A stretch of 64,000 bases of DNA from Tragulus kanchil (GCA_022376925.1 JAIOJX010000030.1:169565298-169629297); one strand, 5' to 3'. Positions 25,852 to 36,519 are shown, counted from the stretch's first letter. Made by a program: numbers and translations. Notes: generated from the sequence alone by a model not told the origin.

Positions 25852-25943
25852 TGGCATGTGGGATCTTCCCGGGCCAGGGATCGAACCAGTGCCCCTTACA
25901 CTGCAAGGCGGACTCTTTACCCACTGGGCCACCAGGCAAATCC
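25852..25943 (-). mobile_element. CHR-2-type SINE, 3'-truncated
   Basis: The antisense tRNA-like head only: GTGGGATCTTCCCGGGCCAG, ATCGAACCAG, ACTGCAAGGCGGAC, then CCACTGGGCCACCAGG. The body and tail are missing, so it is a fragment. A copy is at 26928-27019. Confidence 0.85.
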
Positions 25944-26157
25944 CCCAAGTACTTTTAAATGAACACAAATAAGTATACTAAGTTGTTGCAAATTCTTATG
26001 CAAAATATAATCACAACCACGTCACGTTAAAAATTTTCAACTATTTTATTGCCTCTTTCAATCACCTCTGTTGGTTTTCCTGTCCTATCATTCTGACCCT
26101 AAGCAAAGTCCAGAATTCTAGCAGTGAAATTGAAAAGTCCTTTTTTGTAAAATTATG
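25944..26157. other. Unique non-coding DNA
   Basis: AT-rich sequence with nothing recognised; the last ~30 bases are the garbled end described under D11. Confidence 0.45.
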
Positions 26158-26699
26158 AACCTCAGAATTACGACAAACTTAGGGTTAAAAAGTTCACCTA
26201 CTCAATGAACATACTTTCCAGTCAAAAAGTAACTCACTAATAATGGTGTCACAGAAGAGAAACATGTGGGATATATATATAGCTGATTCCTACATGAACC
26301 ACAGAGGTATCTTATGATCCAGTTAGTGGAAAATAGGCCCAAGTCACTGTCTATGCAAATAAATACCAAACTACCCTCCATAAGCTCCATGATAATGATG
26401 AAGTTAAACAAACAAATTTAACCTGTGGGTTTTTTCTTTCTTGGGGGTTAAAGCAAAAAACTAGCCTATGTTTACTCACATAGTAGGTTACTGGGTAAAA
26501 TGAAAGCTTTGGAAAGGTAAGTACATTGTTTTCTGAGAAAATGATGAACATCTCTGGATCAATTCACTAGTAATTTTTTATGAGGCTCACAAAGTCTTGA
26601 GTTCTCATCATGCAAAACATCAAAAATATTTCACTTATGGATTGTAAAAGTATTCTCTGAAGATCTTAATGTGAGAAATAATTTAAAACACTTGATACA

Positions 26700-26836
26700 G
26701 GGAGTTCCCTAGTGATCTAGTGGATAGGGTCCCCACACTTTCACTGCTGAGGGCCTGGGTTCAATTCCTGGTTGGGAACAAAGATCCTGTAAGACATTCA
26801 GTGCAGCCCAGAAAATGAAGAAATAAAAATAAAAAC
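26700..26836 (+). mobile_element. CHR-2-type SINE (copy of 25624-25760)
   Basis: The D11 copy. Confidence 0.85.
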
Positions 26837-26927
26837 CTCGATAATGCAGTTTCAATGAACACTTCAACTGTATTGGGGCCAAAATTCTCATTCACTAATG
26901 AATGGTGGTGGTGGCAGTTTAGCTTTG

Positions 26928-27019
26928 TGGCATGTGGGATCTTCCCGGGCCAGGGATCGAACCAGTGCCCCTTACACTGCAAGGCGGACTCTTTACCCAC
27001 TGGGCCACCAGGCAAATCC
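26928..27019 (-). mobile_element. CHR-2-type SINE fragment (copy of 25852-25943)
   Basis: The D11 copy. Confidence 0.85.
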
Positions 27020-27395
27020 CCCAAGTACTTTTAAATGAACACAAATAAGTATACTAAGTTGTTGCAAATTCTTATGCAAAATATAATCACAACCACGTCA
27101 CGTTAAAAATTTTCAACTATTTTATTGCCTCTTTCAATCACCTCTGTTGGTTTTCCTGTCCTATCATTCTGACCCTAAGCAAAGTCCAGAATTCTAGCAG
27201 TGAATGAAAGTGGAGTAGGACATAAAGCACCTTAGGATTCAACTTCTATTTTTCCTTTTTGGTAAAAGATCTTCTATTTACAGACTTAATTTCCCCTAAT
27301 TAAAATATTCCTAAATGCTCAATACTACTGATTTTAAATATTGTATATCCTTTTCCAGTGCTAGATAACCAGAAAAAAAAAAAAATCTCTTGTAG

Positions 27396-27736
27396 GGACT
27401 TCCCTGGTGCCTCAGTGGTAGAGAGCTTGCCTGCCAATGCAGGAGACAAGGGTTCAGTCCCTGATCTGGGAAGATCCCACATGCTGTGGAACAACTAAGC
27501 CTGTAAGCAGCAACTACTGAGCCTGTGCTCTAGAGTCTCGTAGCCGCAACTATTGAGCCCATGTGCCGCAACTACTGAAGCCAGTGAGCCCTAGAGCCTG
27601 AGTTCTACAGGAAAAGTCACCGCAACAAGAAGCCTGCTCACCTCAACTAGAGAGTAGCCCCCACTCCCTGCAACTAGAGAGGAGCCTGTGGCAGCAGTGA
27701 AAACCCAGAATAGTAAAACAGACAGACAAACAAAAA
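27396..27736 (+). mobile_element. CHR-2-type SINE, long subtype
   Basis: The head GGACTTCCCTGGTGCCTCAG carries Pol III boxes (GGGTTCAGTCCCTG), and the body holds repeated GCAACTA(C/T)TGAGCC-like modules. It ends AGACAGACAAACAAAAA. The flanks CTCTTGTAG (27387-27395 and 27737-27745) are a clear target-site duplication. The long subtype also occurs at 36520 and 44855. A copy is at 28495-28835. Confidence 0.92.
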
Positions 27737-27769
27737 CTCTTGTAGACCACCCCTAAAAACTTTAGAGCA

Positions 27770-28057
27770 GTGGTTACCAAACTTGTTGGGCCTAGTTCTT
27801 TAAAAATGCAAAAATATGGGGGGTGGAGGTGGAGGAAATGGCCATAGAGGGTCAAAGGTAGAAACTTGCATTTATAAAATAAATGAGTCACGGGGGTATA
27901 ATCTATAGCATGGTGAGTAGTTAATACTGTACTGCAAATATGAAAGTTGCTAAGAGAATAGACCTTAGTTCTCATCAAAAGAAAAAAATTTTAACTAAGG
28001 TGAGATATGTTAACAAAACATTTTCTTTTATTTTATAAAAAGCACATTTATTTGTTA
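27770..28057 (+). mobile_element. L1 3' UTR fragment (sense)
   Basis: Words typical of the L1 3' UTR appear in order: GTGGTTACCA, GGGGTGGAGGTGGAGGAAAT, GTCAAAGGTAGAAACTTGCA, GGGGGTATAATCTATAGCATGG and GAAAGTTGCTAAGAGAATAGA. The tail resumes after the SINE as far as the MLT1 LTR (copy 2: 29285-29333 and 29386-29460). Copies are at 28869-29156 and, partly garbled, 30138-30254. Confidence 0.75.
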
Positions 28058-28185
28058 AAATTATTTATTTGGCTATGCTAGGTTTTAGTTGCCGCATGTG
28101 GGATCCAGCTCCCCAACTAGGATTGAACCAGGTCCCCTGCACTGGGAACACAGAGCCTCAACCACTGGACCAACAGGGAAGCCCC
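28058..28185 (-). mobile_element. CHR-2-type SINE
   Basis: Antisense SINE inserted in the L1 3' end: TTATTTATTTGGCTATGC, GCATGTGGGATCCAGCTCCC, ATTGAACCAGG, CCACTGGACCAACAGGGAAG. Short subtype. Copies are at 29157-29284 and 30255-30382. Confidence 0.85.
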
Positions 28186-28233
28186 AACAAGACCTTTTGT
28201 GATAATTTTACAGTGTATACAAGTCATTATGTT

Positions 28234-28258
28234 TGTTGTTGTTTAGTCACCAAGTAGT
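28234..28258 (+). mobile_element. Bov-A/BovB fragment, damaged at the D12 join
   Basis: GTTGTTGTTTAGTCACCAAG is the start of the Bov-A fragment seen more fully at 29334-29385. It then runs into the garbled end of copy 1. Confidence 0.6.
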
Positions 28259-28494
28259 GCCCCCCAACCAACTGAAACACATCAGGCTGCATTATGCTGT
28301 ACACCGTGAAATTTTAGGACATAAAGCACCTTAGGATTCAACTTCTATTTTTCCTTTTTGGTAAAAGATCTTCTATTTACAGACTTAATTTCCCCTAATT
28401 AAAATATTCCTAAATGCTCAATACTACTGATTTTAAATATTGTATATCCTTTTCCAGTGCTAGATAACCAGAAAAAAAAAAAAATCTCTTGTAG

Positions 28495-28835
28495 GGACTT
28501 CCCTGGTGCCTCAGTGGTAGAGAGCTTGCCTGCCAATGCAGGAGACAAGGGTTCAGTCCCTGATCTGGGAAGATCCCACATGCTGTGGAACAACTAAGCC
28601 TGTAAGCAGCAACTACTGAGCCTGTGCTCTAGAGTCTCGTAGCCGCAACTATTGAGCCCATGTGCCGCAACTACTGAAGCCAGTGAGCCCTAGAGCCTGA
28701 GTTCTACAGGAAAAGTCACCGCAACAAGAAGCCTGCTCACCTCAACTAGAGAGTAGCCCCCACTCCCTGCAACTAGAGAGGAGCCTGTGGCAGCAGTGAA
28801 AACCCAGAATAGTAAAACAGACAGACAAACAAAAA
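28495..28835 (+). mobile_element. CHR-2-type SINE, long subtype (copy of 27396-27736)
   Basis: The D12 copy, identical including both target-site duplications. Confidence 0.92.
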
Positions 28836-28868
28836 CTCTTGTAGACCACCCCTAAAAACTTTAGAGCA

Positions 28869-29156
28869 GTGGTTACCAAACTTGTTGGGCCTAGTTCTTT
28901 AAAAATGCAAAAATATGGGGGGTGGAGGTGGAGGAAATGGCCATAGAGGGTCAAAGGTAGAAACTTGCATTTATAAAATAAATGAGTCACGGGGGTATAA
29001 TCTATAGCATGGTGAGTAGTTAATACTGTACTGCAAATATGAAAGTTGCTAAGAGAATAGACCTTAGTTCTCATCAAAAGAAAAAAATTTTAACTAAGGT
29101 GAGATATGTTAACAAAACATTTTCTTTTATTTTATAAAAAGCACATTTATTTGTTA
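28869..29156 (+). mobile_element. L1 3' UTR fragment (copy of 27770-28057)
   Basis: The D12 copy. Confidence 0.75.
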
Positions 29157-29284
29157 AAATTATTTATTTGGCTATGCTAGGTTTTAGTTGCCGCATGTGG
29201 GATCCAGCTCCCCAACTAGGATTGAACCAGGTCCCCTGCACTGGGAACACAGAGCCTCAACCACTGGACCAACAGGGAAGCCCC
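29157..29284 (-). mobile_element. CHR-2-type SINE (copy of 28058-28185)
   Basis: Second appearance, in the L1 3' end. Confidence 0.85.
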
Positions 29285-29333
29285 AACAAGACCTTTTGTG
29301 ATAATTTTACAGTGTATACAAGTCATTATGTTT

Positions 29334-29385
29334 GTTGTTGTTTAGTCACCAAGTAGTGTCCAACTCTTCACAAGCCCAAGGACTG
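29334..29385 (+). mobile_element. Bov-A/BovB fragment
   Basis: GTTGTTGTTTAGTCACCAAG then GTGTCCAACTCTTCACAAGC matches the Bov-A unit derived from the ruminant BovB LINE. It interrupts the L1 3' tail, whose words (CATCAGGCTGCATTATGCTG, TACACCTGAAATTAATA) continue after it. A copy is at 30431-30482. Confidence 0.65.
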
Positions 29386-29461
29386 AAACACATCAGGCTG
29401 CATTATGCTGTACACCTGAAATTAATATGTCAAGTAAGCTTCAATTAAAAAAAAAGTTTTT

Positions 29462-30060
29462 AAAAATGAGGCCACTAGGGGCTTCCCCTGGTGGTCCAGT
29501 GGGTAAGGACACCGCCTTGCAGCGCAAGGGGCGCTGGTTCAAGCCCTGGCCTGGGAAGATCCCACGTGCCGCGGAGCGGCTGGACTGATGTGTCAAATTA
29601 CCGAGCCAGAGCTCTGGAGCGCATGCACCCTGAGCCGGCGCTCTGCAACGACAGACGCCACCATGATGGGAGGCCCACAGGAGCCAAAGAACAAAGATGG
29701 ATGAACAGAGAGAATTGAAAGACCAATAGAAGTGGCCCGCCTGCTCCCCTCCCTCCCCAACCCAACCCCTGCCCAAAAAATAAATAAATAAATAAATCTT
29801 AAAAAAAAAAAAAAATGAGGCCACTAGGGTGGGCCCTAATTCAACATGACTGGTATCTTTATAAGAGAATATGTGGACAGAGACACATCATGGATGTGCA
29901 TACCACAGAGGAATGACCATACAAAGAGGCAAGAGAGCGACCAACTGCAAGCCAAGGAGAGAGGCCTCAGGAGGAACCATCCCTGCCAACACCTTGATCT
30001 CAGACTTTAAGCCTCAAAAAAAGTACACAATATTTTATTTGCTGATTAGGAAAATACAGT
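29462..30060 (+). mobile_element. MLT1/MST-type ERVL-MaLR LTR fragment, split by a SINE
   Basis: AAAATGAGGCCACTAGGG, then (after the SINE) GTGGGCCCTAATTCAACATG, GGTATCTTTATAAGAG, GCCAAGGAGAGAGGCCTCAG and CAACACCTTGATCTCAGACT match in order the 3' half of a MaLR LTR. This is a solo, diverged, non-coding remnant with no internal retroviral genes. Copies are at 30560-31158 and (partial) 32167-32305. Confidence 0.8.
29481..29810 (+). mobile_element. Young CpG-rich CHR-2-type SINE in an LTR
   Basis: Complete: A-box region GGTGGTCCAGTGGGTAAGG, B-box region GCTGGTTCAAGCCC, CCGCGGAGCGGCTGGAC, the C-rich 3' block (CTCCCCTCCCTCCCCAACCC), four AAAT units and poly-A. The flanking direct repeats (AAAAATGAGGCCACTAGGG at 29462 and 29811) are perfect over up to 19 bases and follow a T-run/A-run, which fits L1 endonuclease priming. 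The perfect duplication indicates a recent insertion. Confidence 0.95.
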
Positions 30061-30254
30061 AAAACAGAAAGCCACACACACAAAAAAACTCCTGTGAATT
30101 TATTAATACAGTTGATTTTTTGCAATTGGGACTCCTGGCATGGTGAGTAGTTAATACTATGAGGGGAGTTGCTCATCAAAAGAAAAAATTTTAACTAAGG
30201 TGAGATATGTTAACAAAACATTTTCTTTTATTTTATAAAAAGCACATTTATTTG

Positions 30255-30382
30255 TTAAAATTATTTATTTGGCTATGCTAGGTTTTAGTTGCATGTGGGA
30301 TCCAGCTCCCCAACTAGGATTGAACCAGGTCCCCTGCACTGGGAACACAGAGCCTCAACCACTGGACCAACAGGGAAGCCCC
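30255..30382 (-). mobile_element. CHR-2-type SINE (copy of 28058-28185)
   Basis: Third appearance, with CCGC missing from GTTGCCGCATG close to the D13 join. Confidence 0.8.
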
Positions 30383-30430
30383 AACAAGACCTTTTGTGAT
30401 AATTTTACAGTGTATACAAGTCATTATGTT

Positions 30431-30482
30431 TGTTGTTGTTTAGTCACCAAGTAGTGTCCAACTCTTCACAAGCCCAAGGACT
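30431..30482 (+). mobile_element. Bov-A/BovB fragment (copy of 29334-29385)
   Basis: The D13 copy. Confidence 0.65.
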
Positions 30483-30559
30483 GAAACACATCAGGCTGCA
30501 TTATGCTGTACACCTGAAATTAATATGTCAAGTAAGCTTCAATTAAAAAAAAAGTTTTT

Positions 30560-31158
30560 AAAAATGAGGCCACTAGGGGCTTCCCCTGGTGGTCCAGTGG
30601 GTAAGGACACCGCCTTGCAGCGCAAGGGGCGCTGGTTCAAGCCCTGGCCTGGGAAGATCCCACGTGCCGCGGAGCGGCTGGACTGATGTGTCAAATTACC
30701 GAGCCAGAGCTCTGGAGCGCATGCACCCTGAGCCGGCGCTCTGCAACGACAGACGCCACCATGATGGGAGGCCCACAGGAGCCAAAGAACAAAGATGGAT
30801 GAACAGAGAGAATTGAAAGACCAATAGAAGTGGCCCGCCTGCTCCCCTCCCTCCCCAACCCAACCCCTGCCCAAAAAATAAATAAATAAATAAATCTTAA
30901 AAAAAAAAAAAAATGAGGCCACTAGGGTGGGCCCTAATTCAACATGACTGGTATCTTTATAAGAGAATATGTGGACAGAGACACATCATGGATGTGCATA
31001 CCACAGAGGAATGACCATACAAAGAGGCAAGAGAGCGACCAACTGCAAGCCAAGGAGAGAGGCCTCAGGAGGAACCATCCCTGCCAACACCTTGATCTCA
31101 GACTTTAAGCCTCAAAAAAAGTACACAATATTTTATTTGCTGATTAGGAAAATACAGT
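30560..31158 (+). mobile_element. MLT1-type LTR fragment (copy of 29462-30060)
   Basis: The D13 copy, again split by the young SINE. Confidence 0.8.
30579..30908 (+). mobile_element. Young CHR-2-type SINE (copy of 29481-29810)
   Basis: The D13 copy with the same target-site duplications. Confidence 0.95.
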
Positions 31159-31399
31159 AAAACAGAAAGCCACACACACAAAAAAACTCCTGTGAATTTA
31201 TTAATACAGTTGATTTTTTGCAATTGGGACTCCTGGCCCACAAGGTACCAGTGTTCAAGAATAATAATTAGAAAGAATTGACAATATTTCAGCAGAAGAG
31301 TCTTTCATTAACGTCCGTAAGGGCCATTATCTATTTAGCAACAACAGGACTAAACAAATTATACTCTGATAAATGTATCAGGTGATACTTACTGTGACC

Positions 31400-31435
31400 C
31401 CCAAAAATGGGGTGGGGTGGGGGACAAAGATTCTT
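31400..31435 (+). other. G-rich tract
   Basis: GGGGTGGGGTGGGGGACAAAG after an A run gives three G runs, one short of a canonical G4. A copy lies about 1147 bases downstream. Confidence 0.4.
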
Positions 31436-31506
31436 GCCTAAGAAGTTGTCTTCGACTTCGTGGGCCAAACCACTATAAAGTCCCTGGTTAAAGCAAAGAT
31501 GTCTTT

Positions 31507-31805
31507 TGTTTTTTTTAAATTTATCTTTTGGAGGGTGGGGTGGGGAGGCAGGGGGATGGGTGGGCCACTTCTATTGGTCTTTCAATTCTCTATTTTTTTT
31601 GGCCCGTGTGGGCCTCCCATCACGGTGGCCTCCGTTGTCGCAGAGCACCGGCTCTGGGCGCACGCGCTCGAGTTCCAGCTCGGTAATTGGACACATCAGT
31701 CCAGTCGCTCTGCGGCACGTGGGATCTTCCCAGGCCAGGGATCGAACCAGCGCCCCTTGCACTGCAAGGCGGTGTCTTTACCCACTGGACCACTAGGGGA
31801 AGCCC
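31507..31805 (-). mobile_element. Young CpG-rich CHR-2-type SINE
   Basis: Minus-strand element running from the poly-T at 31507 to GGGGAAGCCC at about 31804. Its flanks AGCAAAGATGTCTTT (31492-31506 and 31806-31820) are a perfect 15-base target-site duplication. It has the antisense B box GGGATCGAACCAGCG. The body has a small deletion relative to relatives (CGCTCGAGTTCC in place of CGCTCCAGAGCTCC). Confidence 0.95.
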
Positions 31806-31820
31806 AGCAAAGATGTCTTT

Positions 31821-32166
31821 ACAGTCAAACCCGAAGTCTGAAAAAAATTATATAATCCACGGCTCTTCAACGAATGTAAGGTTTCTTAAGAATCTGCTAA
31901 AACTCAAATTTGTGCTTCCAGTTTTAAAATTCCAACTCTTCCCCCCATCTGTACAAGAAAGCAAGAAGCAAACCCATGAGGCAGATGTCTTAGTATTACT
32001 ATTCAAAAATTCATCTGAGGTATAACTACATCGTTACTGATTTTCTAGCAGAACACTTCTTAGCTATGATTTGAGCATACATGTTTATTAAATCCCTAAC
32101 CAACTTAGCATTACTGAACTGTTGCAACAGCATCTGTCTAATGTTTTCTTTGAGGGGGACCTACAA
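31821..32166. other. Unique non-coding DNA
   Basis: Nothing recognised. The copy made by D14 is at about 32968-33318. Confidence 0.45.
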
Positions 32167-32305
32167 ACAAAGAGGCAAGAGAGCGACCAACTGCAAGCCA
32201 AGGAGAGAGGCCTCAGGAGGAACCATCCTGCCAACACCTTGATCTCAGACTTTAAGCCTCAAAAAAAGTACACAATATTTTATTTGCTGATTAGGAAAAT
32301 ACAGT
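32167..32305 (+). mobile_element. MLT1-type LTR fragment (third, partial copy)
   Basis: The D14 copy of the LTR 3' part (GCCAAGGAGAGAGGCCTCAG onward). It starts at the join rather than at an LTR boundary, which argues that the copy is not a separate insertion. Confidence 0.75.
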
Positions 32306-32653
32306 AAAACAGAAAGCCACACACACAAAAAAACTCCTGTGAATTTATTAATACAGTTGATTTTTTGCAATTGGGACTCCTGGCCCACAAGGTACCAGTG
32401 TTCAAGAATAATAATTAGAAAGAATTGACAATATTTCAGCAGAAGAGTCTTTCATTAACGTCCGTAAGGGCCATTATCTATTTAGCAACAACAGGACTAA
32501 ACAAATTATACTCTGATAAATGTATCAGGTGATACTTACTGTGACCCCCAAAAATGGGGTGGGGTGGGGGACAAAGATTCTTGCCTAAGAAGTTGTCTTC
32601 GACTTCGTGGGCCAAACCACTATAAAGTCCCTGGTTAAAGCAAAGATGTCTTT

Positions 32654-32952
32654 TGTTTTTTTTAAATTTATCTTTTGGAGGGTGGGGTGGGGAGGCAGGG
32701 GGATGGGTGGGCCACTTCTATTGGTCTTTCAATTCTCTATTTTTTTTGGCCCGTGTGGGCCTCCCATCACGGTGGCCTCCGTTGTCGCAGAGCACCGGCT
32801 CTGGGCGCACGCGCTCGAGTTCCAGCTCGGTAATTGGACACATCAGTCCAGTCGCTCTGCGGCACGTGGGATCTTCCCAGGCCAGGGATCGAACCAGCGC
32901 CCCTTGCACTGCAAGGCGGTGTCTTTACCCACTGGACCACTAGGGGAAGCCC
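32654..32952 (-). mobile_element. Young CHR-2-type SINE (copy of 31507-31805)
   Basis: The D14 copy including both target-site duplications and the same small internal deletion. Confidence 0.95.
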
Positions 32953-33318
32953 AGCAAAGATGTCTTTACAGTCAAACCCGAAGTCTGAAAAAAATTATAT
33001 AATCCACGGCTCTTCAACGAATGTAAGGTTTCTTAAGAATCTGCTAAAACTCAAATTTGTGCTTCCAGTTTTAAAATTCCAACTCTTCCCCCCATCTGTA
33101 CAAGAAAGCAAGAAGCAAACCCATGAGGCAGATGTCTTAGTATTACTATTCAAAAATTCATCTGAGGTATAACTACATCGTTACTGATTTTCTAGCAGAA
33201 CACTTCTTAGCTATGATTTGAGCATACATGTTTATTAAATCCCTAACCAACTTAGCATTACTGAACTGTTGCAACAGCATCTGTCTAATGTTTTCTTTGA
33301 GGGGGACCTACAAACAAA

Positions 33319-34850
33319 CAATTCAGGAAAGGGTGTAGGTCAGAGACCTATCAGTCTACCACAATGAAAAAACAATCCTAACTTATAAGCCAAAATAAGT
33401 TTTAAAGCTAAATACTTTAAATGCTTGACACCATTCCTTATTCTACACAAATTTAAATTCCTTTAAGCTTCTAGTCTTATTATTGACTTTGTCTTTTTAC
33501 ATTCTTTGATAAAGGCATTTTTAATTGCGCGTGCATCTATGTCAATCTGATACAAGTAGGTTTTGAATTTTCAAAAATTTAAGAATTTCCAGATTATTTC
33601 TTTATGAGAAAACAGCTACTGAATAGGTTCACAGGTGGGCTTTGTGAGAGACAAGGGGGGCATCTTCTCAGGCTGAAGAAGAATCAACTGAGTCAAGTTT
33701 CTCTTTTAGAAACCAAATCCTAGGATGTTTACAGTTCTTAACCTTTTCTGAAGAGTAACCACAGATTTCTGTGAGAATCCTATCAAGATTATGAACCTTC
33801 TCCTTAGAAAAAATGCAGACAAAACTTGAGCTAAAAATTCTAGAGATTCATACGCCTCTAATCTATACCCTTTCCTAAACTGCAGGCAGTATGGGATAAA
33901 GGAAGCCTGTAACTGACTGAATGGAAAATACCCTGGTAAATATCAAGGAAGTCAGAATTTACAATTTGTCTAGTATGGGACAAAGTCCAATAAAACCTCA
34001 TCCATTTCCTCTATCTAGATCCAGCAGCCCTATCCAATTCCAGGCAAAGAATCCCTGAGGAAAAAGGGGAAAAACTACAGGTGGATGGCAATACAGAAAG
34101 TCAGAAGGAGAATAAAGGGCAGGTTATATTGGTAGAGCCTTTCTTATAAATCTGTGTAAATGGCATAATGAAAAAAAATCCTGGAACCATACAGAGTTGA
34201 CTCACCTTATTACTAGTTGTGCAATCACTCTGATTCAGTTTGTTCATCTGAAACCACCCTAAATACACTACTTTGAGAATTAAGTAAGATAACACTAACA
34301 GAATTCAGCAAGAAACTGGGCTAAAAAGGTAGTTCAGGTTTTACTACTACATCCTACAGAAAAATGTGAACTACCCTTTAGGTCACCCAAAACTTAACAC
34401 ATTGCAGTCACCGATTTTTGGTATGCACGGTTACATTAAAGAAGTAAATAGACATCAAAAGGAGGGCAAAGAGGAACCACTTGCCTGCTTCCAAGGCAAC
34501 AGTATTTAGTAGAAGACAGGAATCTACAGTTTGAGTTCTGTTAGTCACTTGCAAAGCCTACTGTCGTTAAGACTTGCTAACACAGAATAATTTGCACTCT
34601 TAGTCAAAAGTTCTACTAATTTTCTTAGAGAAATCTTAACTGTTTCGCACTGAAGTTTCTTTTTAGTACAAAGTCATTATGTATCTGTGTAGCCACTCTG
34701 TTTTTCCATTCATTGGAAACATCATGTGATAAGTCACAAGAGGAACTGGGCTCATAAGCCAAGCAGCACCAACGGCGAGAAACCCAAACATCTGAGTACG
34801 TTACTAATCTGCTTAACAAGACTCAAAACAGCCAAGTTGATTGGTTTATT
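33319..34850. other. Unique non-coding DNA
   Basis: AT-rich stretch with no interspersed repeat or exon that I recognise. From 33760 it is repeated by D15. Confidence 0.5.
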
Positions 34851-36084
34851 TTAACTTTTAAACTTTTTATTGTGAAAATCTTCAAACAAGTAATAAAGAG
34901 TAAATTTACAAGAAACTTCACAGATTTCTGTGAGAATCCTATCAAGATTATGAACCTTCTCCTTAGAAAAAATGCAGACAAAACTTGAGCTAAAAATTCT
35001 AGAGATTCATACGCCTCTAATCTATACCCTTTCCTAAACTGCAGGCAGTATGGGATAAAGGAAGCCTGTAACTGACTGAATGGAAAATACCCTGGTAAAT
35101 ATCAAGGAAGTCAGAATTTACAATTTGTCTAGTATGGGACAAAGTCCAATAAAACCTCATCCATTTCCTCTATCTAGATCCAGCAGCCCTATCCAATTCC
35201 AGGCAAAGAATCCCTGAGGAAAAAGGGGAAAAACTACAGGTGGATGGCAATACAGAAAGTCAGAAGGAGAATAAAGGGCAGGTTATATTGGTAGAGCCTT
35301 TCTTATAAATCTGTGTAAATGGCATAATGAAAAAAAATCCTGGAACCATACAGAGTTGACTCACCTTATTACTAGTTGTGCAATCACTCTGATTCAGTTT
35401 GTTCATCTGAAACCACCCTAAATACACTACTTTGAGAATTAAGTAAGATAACACTAACAGAATTCAGCAAGAAACTGGGCTAAAAAGGTAGTTCAGGTTT
35501 TACTACTACATCCTACAGAAAAATGTGAACTACCCTTTAGGTCACCCAAAACTTAACACATTGCAGTCACCGATTTTTGGTATGCACGGTTACATTAAAG
35601 AAGTAAATAGACATCAAAAGGAGGGCAAAGAGGAACCACTTGCCTGCTTCCAAGGCAACAGTATTTAGTAGAAGACAGGAATCTACAGTTTGAGTTCTGT
35701 TAGTCACTTGCAAAGCCTACTGTCGTTAAGACTTGCTAACACAGAATAATTTGCACTCTTAGTCAAAAGTTCTACTAATTTTCTTAGAGAAATCTTAACT
35801 GTTTCGCACTGAAGTTTCTTTTTAGTACAAAGTCATTATGTATCTGTGTAGCCACTCTGTTTTTCCATTCATTGGAAACATCATGTGATAAGTCACAAGA
35901 GGAACTGGGCTCATAAGCCAAGCAGCACCAACGGCGAGAAACCCAAACATCTGAGTACGTTACTAATCTGCTTAACAAGACTCAAAACAGCCAAGTTGAT
36001 TGGTTTATTTTAACTTTTAAACTTTTTTATTGTGAAAATCTTCAAACAAGTAATAAAGAGTAAAAATTTACAAGAAACTTCACT
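33760..36084. repeat. Direct duplication D15 (breakpoint ~34918)
   Basis: Copy 1 is 33760-34918 and copy 2 34919-36084, offset 1159. The copies match almost perfectly; small homopolymer differences appear only near the far end (one T near 36024, two A near 36064). Confidence 0.95.
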
Positions 36085-36280
36085 TATGTACTATCATTTC
36101 AACAATTACCAACTTATAGTCAATCTTGTTTCATCTTTCACCTCTCCTTCATGCTAAAGAAAACACCAGTAAGATCATTTTGTCCACAAATATTTCAGCC
36201 TAATTATTTCAGCATGTATCTCTAAAAGAGTCTTAAAAAAAACTGTGGATTTTAGTTCCTGTTATGCTTTTGGGAGGAAG
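36010..36280 (-). mobile_element. Probable L1M 3' UTR fragment
   Basis: Antisense words: TTTTTATTGTGAAAATCTTC, AACAATTACCAACTTATAGT, CAATCTTGTTTCATC, CAAATATTTCAG, CATGTATCTCTAAAAGAG. The 5' part is also present at 34850-34918 because of D15. Confidence 0.5.
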
Positions 36281-36292
36281 ATGATTGTTTTT

Positions 36293-36515
36293 TGAAATTT
36301 AACTGTAGTTGATTTACAAAGCTGTTAATTTCAGGTGTACAGCAAAGTCAAGTCAGTAATACATATACATATATCTACTCTTTTTTCTCTTTTCCAAACA
36401 GGTTATTACAGAGCACTGAGCAGTTACCCTGCTATACAGTAGCTCCTTATTAGTTATCTATTTTACATGTGCTAGTGTGTATATGTCAATCTCAATTTCC
36501 TGATTTATCCCCCAC
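36293..36515 (-). mobile_element. L1 3' UTR fragment (ruminant/cetartiodactyl L1)
   Basis: The plus strand reads as antisense L1: AACTGTAGTTGATTTACAA, TTTCAGGTGTACAGCAAAG, AGGTTATTACAGAGCACTGA, GCTATACAGTAGCTCCTTAT, TGTGTATATGTCAATCTCAA. No coding sequence is included. Confidence 0.8.
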
Positions 36516-36519
36516 TCTT

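Larger units (their letters stand above)
25078..27204. repeat. Direct duplication D11 (breakpoint ~26157)
   Basis: Copy 1 is about 25078-26157 and copy 2 about 26158-27204. Copy 2 lacks CG in GAACGCATACTTT (at ~26207) near the join. Just before the breakpoint, TTGAAAAGTCC at ~26130 resembles a garbled form of the text after copy 2 near 27205. Confidence 0.95.
27216..29423. repeat. Direct duplication D12 (breakpoint ~28314)
   Basis: Copy 1 is about 27216-28314 and copy 2 about 28315-29423, offset 1099. The last ~60 bases of copy 1 are garbled: where copy 2 has TCCAACTCTTCACAAGCCCA (about 29357), copy 1 has a short C-rich string at 28258-28270, and ACACCTGAAATTAATA becomes ACACCGTGAAATTTTA. 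Confidence 0.95.
29007..31239. repeat. Direct duplication D13 (breakpoint ~30137)
   Basis: Copy 1 is about 29007-30137 and copy 2 about 30138-31239. Copy 2 starts garbled: after GTGAGTAGTTAATACT it has only about 13 bases (ATGAGGGGAGTTG) where copy 1 has about 45. CCGC is also missing from GTTGCCGCATGTGGG. Bases 29007-29423 overlap D12 and occur three times. Confidence 0.95.
31019..33318. repeat. Direct duplication D14 (breakpoint ~32166)
   Basis: Copy 1 is 31019-32166 and copy 2 32167-33318, offset 1148. One C is missing at ~32228 (CCATCCTGCC versus CCATCCCTGCC), near the join. The first ~220 bases also belong to D13, so part of the MLT1 LTR appears three times. Confidence 0.95.

Noticed and set aside
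27541..27700. CRISPR-like short repeats (GCAACTA modules)
   Set aside because: These are internal modules of the long CHR-2 SINE subtype, and recur in the same order at 36520 and 44855. Spacing is irregular, and this is a mammalian genome.
29462..31158. Endogenous retrovirus with coding potential
   Set aside because: Only a diverged MaLR-type LTR fragment is present. No gag, pol or env sequence is visible.
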